From assembly GCA_050735975.1 (NCBI GenBank), contig JBOHVS010000019.1, positions 1-64,000 on the forward strand: a stretch of DNA of 64,000 bases, in the 5' to 3' direction. The stretch comes from DATMBL01 sp050735975 (GTDB lineage Bacteria; Desulfobacterota; Binatia; UBA9968). A program made the translations under genes and the position numbers. Every line of letters starts with the position of its first letter. Positions within the stretch are counted from its first letter, which is position 1. This document shows, in pieces, positions 58,409-64,000 of the stretch. Below the pieces are notes generated by a model, which was given only the letters and a program-made list of their open reading frames with translations, searched no databases and was not told the DNA's origin.

Positions 58409-60658
58409 CTAGCGCTTGGTACATTCTTTAAAAGTGTAGGCGAAAGAGGTCGTCAGGAAGAAATCATTAAAGAACGCAAGGGTCACTTTCCCCGGATGAA
58501 TCTGCCACAGCTTAAAGCTGCGAAGATTCGCGAGCGTGTGGCTCCAGACCCGCTGCAGTTCCTGCCGCGAGTAGATGACCCGATTATTGATGGCATCGAA
58601 CTTAACCAGGTGAAGTCGCGGACGCGCAGGCAATGACTGACGCATCCGGGCGTAGGCTTCGTGCCACTCGTGGATGCGGTCGCCGAGACGAGTGTTGGCC
58701 TGAATGTTGTGCATTTCATCGAGCCAGCGGCGCGCCCCTTCCCCTTCTCCAAGCCTCAAATCCTGAATTTTTTCCCGCAGGTTGTCCCATTGTACGAGAA
58801 ACCGGTTGAGATCTCTTCGGGTCAATAGAATGCTCGAAGAAAGATCCTCCAGCGGGTCGAGCAAGGCTCTGACCTTCTCGGGCAACGCGTCCCTCGCATT
58901 GTTATAAACTTTCTGGAGCTCGCCGATTCGTAGCGCCTGCCAGATCTCCCCTTGAACCTTCTGGATCTGGCCGAGCCATCTCTCTTCCGTTTCGCTGCGT
59001 TTTCTGGTTTGAAGCCAGACTTCTTCCATCTCCTTGAGAAACTTGGCCCAGGCTATGAATAGCCGAGCGGTCTCTTTGGTGCGGCGCCAAATGTGCAGAG
59101 GAAGGGGATCGACGGCGTAACCGGTCCTTCGGTCCCTCCTGTCCTTCAGGCGGAAGAAGCCGGCCACCATGGGATGTTGCTTCTCGAGCAGAGCGGCGTT
59201 TTTGTACCAGAAAAAGACCGACATCAGGTTCCAGTAGTTCCGCGGGTGATCGCTCCATCTGGACAAAACCCGGATCATGTTTTCTTTGCTATAAAACGCC
59301 TTCCACGCGTCTTCATAGGCCTCGGTCCATTCTTCGGCGCTCATGAGCGGATGATGAATCGTCGCGTGGAAAGAGTCCCGCTTGTTGAAATCGGGGTCCA
59401 TCCACTCTCCGCGCTTCTTCATCTCGCGGTGATCATGAGAGCCCGGCAGCGGCGTTAACATGAAGAACGACGACTGGTCCGGTCCAACCTCTTCGATAAG
59501 AAAACGGATGTCCTTGGGCACTTGCTCTTTCGTATCCCACGGTAGACCGATGATGTAGCCGGTGTGAACCACAACACCGGCATCGTGCCATTCCTTGATG
59601 ATGCTACGATATTCTTCGACGTTGTTTTGGTTCTTGCCCTCGGCTTTCAAATTTTCCGGGTTAACGCTCTCCATGCCGATGAAAACCTGGGTGCAACCGG
59701 CCTCGGCCGCCAGTTTGACAAAATCCTTCGGTTTGCGGGCGAGATCGACCTGCATCATGAACGAGACCGGGAGGCCTTCTTCCCGCAGTTTGATGAGCTC
59801 TTCGAACGTCTCGCGCCAGTACTTTTTCCGCGCGAAATTATCATCGGTAAAAAAATAAAATGAAACGCCGTGTTCGAAGTAGTTCTGGCGTATCATTTGC
59901 GCGATGCTCTCGGGGCTGCGCTCGCGCATTTTGCGTCCCTGGACGTTGATGATCGTGCAGAAACTACAAGCGAACGGGCAGCCCCGCGACGTGTCGGCAG
60001 TCCCGAAAGCAGGATGCGCGAAATGCTTCATGGTTTTGGGGCTGGTTTTAGGCAGCGGGGCCGCGTCGATATCGACGAGATTTTGCAGGTCCTGGGCGAA
60101 GCTGTAAAGAGGCTTAAGTCCCCCGTGAAGGAAATCGGCGAGAATCATCTCCCATTTGCCCTCCACCTCGCCGGAGACAACGCAAATAGATTCGTGAAAA
60201 AGCTCTTGAATGTCCGGTTCCCGGTCGCTCAACATGTTGATCGTGCCGCTGGTGTGAAAGCCGCCGATGATGACCGCAATCCCTTCGGCTCTAAAAATCC
60301 TCGCGATGTCGACCGCGCGAGGGAACTGATTGGTTTGGACGCCCACGAGACAAACCAGAAGTCTCGTGCCGGGCTCCCGCCCCCATCGTAAAATTCTTTT
60401 CATCGGGATCTTCTCCGCGGTTTCGTCGAACGTGATGACCTCGATAGGTAAATCGCCAAAGACGCGCCGCTCCTTTACGTCTTCGGTCAAACCGTGGAGA
60501 ACGTTGAGCGTGTTGCTGGGAAGGACCCCTTTCCAAAATCGGATGACGTAGCCATCGTCATCGTACTTGGATGGCTTAATTAACACTACCCGGAATCTCT
60601 CGATGTCCTGCTGCATCAGTGTTGTGCACTCCTGAGCACTTGTAAGTCGTTGCGACAT
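58409..60658 (-). CDS. B12-binding radical SAM protein with long helical C-terminus
   Basis: The 749-residue protein has a cobalamin-binding-like N-terminal domain (about residues 60-180, AEGIAVIIGGFHTSG). The radical SAM domain has the cluster motif RGCPFACSFC (C227, C231, C234), then FFTDDNFARKKY, QVFIGMESVNPENL and TGYIIGLPWDT. A C-terminal part of about 300 residues is rich in charged helices (LKEMEEVWLQTRKRSE, LSSSILLTRRDLNRFLVQWD), unlike the short tails of most relatives. Such enzymes do methylations or ring changes; the target is unknown. The ATG at 60658 is used, with M15 an alternative. Confidence 0.82.
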   Translation of the reverse strand: MSQRLTSAQECTTLMQQDIERFRVVLIKPSKYDDDGYVIRFWKGVLPSNTLNVLHGLTEDVKERRVFGDLPIEVITFDETAEKIPMKRILRWGREPGTRLLVCLVGVQTNQFPRAVDIARIFRAEGIAVIIGGFHTSGTINMLSDREPDIQELFHESICVVSGEVEGKWEMILADFLHGGLKPLYSFAQDLQNLVDIDAAPLPKTSPKTMKHFAHPAFGTADTSRGCPFACSFCTIINVQGRKMRERSPESIAQMIRQNYFEHGVSFYFFTDDNFARKKYWRETFEELIKLREEGLPVSFMMQVDLARKPKDFVKLAAEAGCTQVFIGMESVNPENLKAEGKNQNNVEEYRSIIKEWHDAGVVVHTGYIIGLPWDTKEQVPKDIRFLIEEVGPDQSSFFMLTPLPGSHDHREMKKRGEWMDPDFNKRDSFHATIHHPLMSAEEWTEAYEDAWKAFYSKENMIRVLSRWSDHPRNYWNLMSVFFWYKNAALLEKQHPMVAGFFRLKDRRDRRTGYAVDPLPLHIWRRTKETARLFIAWAKFLKEMEEVWLQTRKRSETEERWLGQIQKVQGEIWQALRIGELQKVYNNARDALPEKVRALLDPLEDLSSSILLTRRDLNRFLVQWDNLREKIQDLRLGEGEGARRWLDEMHNIQANTRLGDRIHEWHEAYARMRQSLPARPRLHLVKFDAINNRVIYSRQELQRVWSHTLANLRSFKLWQIHPGKVTLAFFNDFFLTTSFAYTFKECTKR

Positions 60659-60775
60659 CTTTTATAGATAAAAGCGACAACTTCCGCGGTAAGAAAAATC
60701 TAACAGCCGCCCTGAGTCATGTCAAGCTCTTTTAGTAGGGGGCCATAGCTTCGCCCGCCTCTCAACCCGGCTTCC

Positions 60776-61465
60776 ATGATCCAACTCTTTCACGTTTCGA
60801 AGACTTACCCGCCTAACTCGCCGGCCCTTTCAGACATCAACTTGCAAATCGAAAAAGGGGAGTTCATCTTTCTCAGCGGTCCGAGCGGGGCGGGGAAAAC
60901 GACCCTGCTTCGGCTGCTTTTTCGTGAAGAAGAGCCGACCCAGGGTCAAATCATCGTCAACGGCCAGAATATCATCCGGCTGAACGGCCGCGGCGTTGCG
61001 CGGCTACGGCAGAGAATCGGATTGGTGTTTCAAGAATGCAAACTATTGCCCCGATTAACGGCGCTTGAAAACGTTGCGCTAGCGGCCGAAATCGTCGGTT
61101 TTTCCAAGCGCGAGAGCCAAATTAAAGCCTATCATCTGCTCCGGGAACTTGGACTCAGGGAAAAGTATGACGCCAGGCCCGTAACGCTCTCCGGCGGAGA
61201 GCAACAAAGGGTGGCGATTGCGCGATCCTTGATGAACGATCCGATGCTAGTGCTCGCCGACGAACCAACGGGCAATCTCGACGAAGACATTGCCGAAGAA
61301 ACCATGAAACTTTTCCTCAAAATCCGCGCGCGCGGCACCACGCTCATTGTCGCGAGTCATGACACCGGGTTGCTCAAGCGGTACGGAACTCGGGTGATCT
61401 CGCTGAGACGCGGCCGTCTAGAGCATGATTCACAGCCGCTAAAAAGGCAGGAATACGTCTTTTGA
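60776..61465 (+). CDS. ftsE: cell division ATP-binding protein FtsE
   Basis: FtsE is the ATPase of the FtsEX complex that controls septal peptidoglycan hydrolysis. The 229-residue protein has HVSKTYPPNSPALSDINLQI, Walker A SGPSGAGKTTLLRLLFREEE, Q-loop VFQECKLLPRLTALENV, signature LSGGEQQRVAIARSLMN and Walker B LVLADEPTGNLD. The length and the following permease settle the call. The 117-base gap from the divergent radical SAM gene must hold its promoter; I could not place one. Confidence 0.92.
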   Translation: MIQLFHVSKTYPPNSPALSDINLQIEKGEFIFLSGPSGAGKTTLLRLLFREEEPTQGQIIVNGQNIIRLNGRGVARLRQRIGLVFQECKLLPRLTALENVALAAEIVGFSKRESQIKAYHLLRELGLREKYDARPVTLSGGEQQRVAIARSLMNDPMLVLADEPTGNLDEDIAEETMKLFLKIRARGTTLIVASHDTGLLKRYGTRVISLRRGRLEHDSQPLKRQEYVF

Positions 61466-62370
61466 AGTGGGCGTTGGCAGGTTTCGTGGCGCGTCGCGTT
61501 CGAAGCAGTCTTTGGGAGCTGCTGTGGACCCATGTGTTGACCTCCGGGACGATGGGAATGACCCTGTTTGTGTTTGGGGCGTTTCTCCTCCTTCAGGAGA
61601 ATCTTCAGCACCTGCTTACGGGCTGGGGTGATCAGATCCAGATACAAGCTTATCTCAAGAAGGGACTCGCCGCCGCAGAGATACAGGCGATGCTGAAACA
61701 GGTGAGAGCGTTTCCCGAGGTGGAGCGTATACGATTTATCTCACACGAACAGGCGTGGACTGATTTTCAGGCCGCCCTCGGAGCGCAATCCGGTGTGTTG
61801 GAAGGGTTGCCCGCCGATGTCCTGCCGGCTTCATTCGAAATCGCCATCAAGCCGGAGTTTCGCGATGGGCCGGTTGTGGACGAGTTGGCCCGCCGGCTCC
61901 GTAAACAAGAGGGTATCGCCGTCGTCGAATACCCGCAGGAGTGGGTCGATCGGTTGAGTCTCGTGATCCTGGCCGTACAGTGGGCAAAATGGCTGCTTGG
62001 CGGAGTGCTGTTCGTCGCGACGTTTTTCATTGTCGGCAGCACCGTCCGTTTGGCAATCCTGGCGCGCAAGGATGAAATCGAAATTATGCAGCTGGTGGGA
62101 GCTTCGGAAGAGCTCATTCAGGCTCCGTTCGTTTTGGAGGGAATGCTTCAGGGACTCGTCGGCGCCGTGTTGTCGGTTCTTGCCCTTTGGGGCTTGTTTC
62201 TATTTTTGCGCGGGCAGATCCCGGCTTCGGTTGTGCTGTTCGGTCCTGTAACCCAACTGCAGTTCCTGCGCATGAACAGCATCGGACTTATCCTGGTAAT
62301 CGGCTGGCTATTAGGCGGCACCGGTAGCCTCTTTTCGCTTCGGAGGTTTCTCAGAACGTGGCCCGGATAA
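61462..62370 (+). CDS. ftsX: cell division permease FtsX
   Basis: FtsX is the membrane partner of FtsE. The 302-residue protein has an N-terminal helix (TSGTMGMTLFVFGAFLLLQE), an extracellular domain with IQIQAYLKKGL and VERIRFISHEQAW, and three C-terminal helices including ILARKDEIEIMQLVGASEEL, the conserved FtsX motif. The start is TTG at 61462 in a TTGA overlap with the ftsE stop, so expression is coupled. It overlaps the next gene by 13 bases. Confidence 0.92.
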   Translation: MKWALAGFVARRVRSSLWELLWTHVLTSGTMGMTLFVFGAFLLLQENLQHLLTGWGDQIQIQAYLKKGLAAAEIQAMLKQVRAFPEVERIRFISHEQAWTDFQAALGAQSGVLEGLPADVLPASFEIAIKPEFRDGPVVDELARRLRKQEGIAVVEYPQEWVDRLSLVILAVQWAKWLLGGVLFVATFFIVGSTVRLAILARKDEIEIMQLVGASEELIQAPFVLEGMLQGLVGAVLSVLALWGLFLFLRGQIPASVVLFGPVTQLQFLRMNSIGLILVIGWLLGGTGSLFSLRRFLRTWPG

Positions 62371-63518
62371 TCCCGCGAAGCTCTCTGATTTTTCTGCACG
62401 TCGTTTTCTTGTCGCCGGTTCTTGCAACGGCAGCAACCGTCGAAAAGGATCTCGAGGGCATCAAGAGGAAGATCGAGAAGGAGAAGCAAGGGATCACGCA
62501 AGTGAAAAAGAAGGAAGGCTCCGTGCTAAAAACGCTTGACGAAATTGAAGGCGACCTCGAAAGAAAGACTCAACAACTGACTCGTGCGAATGCTAAGCTG
62601 AATTCAGTGTTGGCCGAGATTCGGAAAAAAGAGCGGGAGTCTGCGAAAATCGCAAAGTCTCTCCAGCAAAGAAAGGAGTTGCTTGAACGGCGGGCGGTGG
62701 CGCTTTATCGTTGGCATCGCGGCGGCAGTCCCTTTGTTATTCTCAATGGCGACGTATCGTTAAGCGGCTTTCTTCAACGAAAGCGGTATCTGGAAAGCAC
62801 CGTCGCGTTCGACCGAGAGCTAATCGAAGGCATGTTGGACGAAGCATCACGCCAGGAAACTCTCAAGGCCGAGCTCGGTCGCAAAAAAGAGGAATTGGAT
62901 GATCACAGGGGAATTTTGTCTGAAGTAAAGGAGTCTGTGGTGAGACAAGCCGCGAAAAAGCGAGGGCTTTTGGCCAGCTTGCGTCGGGAAAAGGAGTCCC
63001 GCGTCCGCGCGCTCAAAGAATTGGAGCAAGCCGCTCTTCGGCTACAAAGAATGATGGATGAGATCTCGAGGAGGTCGGCTGGAAGGCGTCAAGAGCCTTC
63101 GGCGGGCCCGGGGTTGGAAACGATGCGAGGCAAGCTGGAGTGGCCGGTCAAGGGTCAAGTGATGAGCGGCTATGGAAAGACGCGGCACCGGGAGTTTTCT
63201 GAAGAAGTGTTCCGCAAGGGGATCGATATCGAGGCCCCGGTGGGGGAGCAGATCCGAGCCGTCGAGAAGGGCAAGGTTATCTTTGCCGAGCGCTTTTCCG
63301 GCTACGGCAAGATGATGATTATCGACCACGGCGAGCGATTCTATACAATTTATGCGCATCTATCAGAATTCCTTAAAAAAAATGGCGACGCGGTCAAACG
63401 TGGGGAAACCATCGCATTAGCCGGGGACAGCGACTCGCTGGCCGGCGCCAAGCTCTACTTTGAGATGCGAAAAGACGGTAAATCCATCGATCCCTTACCA
63501 TGGTTTGGAAGACCGTAG
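62358..63518 (+). CDS. envC: EnvC-like murein hydrolase activator, degenerate LytM domain
   Basis: The 386-residue precursor has a short signal segment (LIFLHVVFLSPVLATAATV), a long coiled coil over about residues 30-260, and a C-terminal LytM (M23) domain from about 265. The domain keeps GIDIEAPVG, YAHLSEFLKKNGDAVKRGET but lacks the metal His: FRKGIDI stands where FHxGiDi is usual and KLYFEMR where LHFE is usual. This matches EnvC, which activates amidases under FtsEX control rather than cutting itself. Start is GTG at 62358. Confidence 0.88.
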   Translation: MARIIPRSSLIFLHVVFLSPVLATAATVEKDLEGIKRKIEKEKQGITQVKKKEGSVLKTLDEIEGDLERKTQQLTRANAKLNSVLAEIRKKERESAKIAKSLQQRKELLERRAVALYRWHRGGSPFVILNGDVSLSGFLQRKRYLESTVAFDRELIEGMLDEASRQETLKAELGRKKEELDDHRGILSEVKESVVRQAAKKRGLLASLRREKESRVRALKELEQAALRLQRMMDEISRRSAGRRQEPSAGPGLETMRGKLEWPVKGQVMSGYGKTRHREFSEEVFRKGIDIEAPVGEQIRAVEKGKVIFAERFSGYGKMMIIDHGERFYTIYAHLSEFLKKNGDAVKRGETIALAGDSDSLAGAKLYFEMRKDGKSIDPLPWFGRP

Positions 63519-63583
63519 CTATTTCATCTATGTTGATATAGACTAGGGTGCGTTTTGAGCAGAATTCAGCAAGGAGAGATCTC

Positions 63584-64000
63584 ATGCGAACGGTAGAAAA
63601 GCACGGACTACCCGTTGTGTTGTTAGTCGTCGGAATCGCTCTCGGTTTCTTTTTAGCGGGACAATGGGTCCCCAACGTTTCGGCGGTTCCCCGCCAGGAC
63701 TATGAAAGCCTCGAGACCTTTACGAATATTCTTTCGATCGTGAAGAAGAATTATGTCGAAGACGTCGAGACGAAGAATTTAGTGAATGGCGCTATCAGTG
63801 GGATGCTCAATTCTCTAGACCCTCACAGCGCGTACCTCACACCGGATCTCTACAAAGAGCTGCAGATGGATACTCAAGGGCGGTTCGGCGGACTCGGAAT
63901 CGAGATTACCGTTAAAAATGGCGTGTTGACCGTTGTCTCCCCTATCGAAGACACGCCGGCGTTTAAGGCCGGTATCAAACCCGGAGACATGATTTTCAAG
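63584..64000 (+). CDS. S41-family C-terminal processing protease, partial (5' part)
   Basis: The gene runs off the window after 139 codons. It starts with a membrane anchor (PVVLLVVGIALGFFLAGQW), then IVKKNYVEDVETKNLVNGAI, SMLNSLDPHSAYLTP-like ISGMLNSLDPHSAYLTP and the start of a PDZ domain (GRFGGLGIEITVKNG, FKAGIKPGDMIF). These are the hallmarks of CtpA/CtpB-type proteases that process periplasmic substrates. AAGGAG lies seven bases before the ATG. Next to ftsEX-envC it is the usual partner and may tune envelope hydrolases. Confidence 0.9.
   Translation, partial: MRTVEKHGLPVVLLVVGIALGFFLAGQWVPNVSAVPRQDYESLETFTNILSIVKKNYVEDVETKNLVNGAISGMLNSLDPHSAYLTPDLYKELQMDTQGRFGGLGIEITVKNGVLTVVSPIEDTPAFKAGIKPGDMIFK

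Overview
The window looks like chromosome from a diderm (Gram-negative) bacterium. Reasons are a complete lipid A/Kdo route (lpxA, lpxD, lpxI, lpxB, lpxK, waaA, msbA), outer-membrane assembly (bamA, skp) and lipoprotein sorting (lolC, lolD). LpxI in place of LpxH, the gene order around it, a SUF iron-sulfur cluster under an Rrf2 regulator, and cofH of coenzyme F420 synthesis point to a deltaproteobacterial-like or candidate lineage (Binatota or Methylomirabilota type). That placement is inference from gene content; no rRNA or other marker is present.

Layout. From 0.3 to 38.5 kb every gene lies on the minus strand. Bases 295-12175 form a surface-glycan block: three sulfotransferases, a broken family 2 glycosyltransferase, a methyltransferase, three lipopolysaccharide-kinase-like proteins, a family 4 glycosyltransferase, an ArnT-like membrane glycosyltransferase, two ADP-heptose:LPS heptosyltransferases and a Trm112-like zinc ribbon. 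Bases 12373-21298 carry a VOC protein, a sugar epimerase, gmhB, lpxK, waaA, msbA, lpxB and a Gfo/Idh/MocA oxidoreductase. Bases 21639-31345 hold lpxI-lpxA-fabZ-lpxD-skp-bamA-lolD-lolC-lysS, followed by metF. Bases 32596-38461 are a SUF operon (rrf2-sufC-sufD-sufS-sufU-sufT-MIP18-like) plus a truncated haemoglobin. No sufB lies within it.

At 38.8 kb the orientation becomes mixed and the content more accessory: peptide deformylase and cofH; two lipoproteins; a tricarboxylate-type binding protein; an exported methyltransferase; a VOC protein with a Rieske oxygenase; a SET-domain protein; tesA divergent from ybbA-ybbP; a small coiled-coil/winged-helix protein followed by a compact predicted RNA fold; a LOG-family protein; a DUF1932-type dehydrogenase; a TPP enzyme; a SirB1-like protein; and a large B12-binding radical SAM protein. 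The window ends with ftsE-ftsX-envC and the 5' part of a ctpA-type protease, a cell-division/peptidoglycan unit.

The most unusual feature is the intergenic DNA. At least six kinds of short dispersed, mostly palindromic repeats occupy gene junctions. The main one (called R1 here) has inverted ends GCAGGCTGCTGAAAAAGACT / AGTCTTTTTCAGCAGCCTGC and variable cores. One copy supplies the start codon and first residues of a heptosyltransferase, another contains the lpxI stop codon, and one sits directly upstream of the suf promoter. No CRISPR array, tRNA, rRNA or intact insertion sequence was seen.
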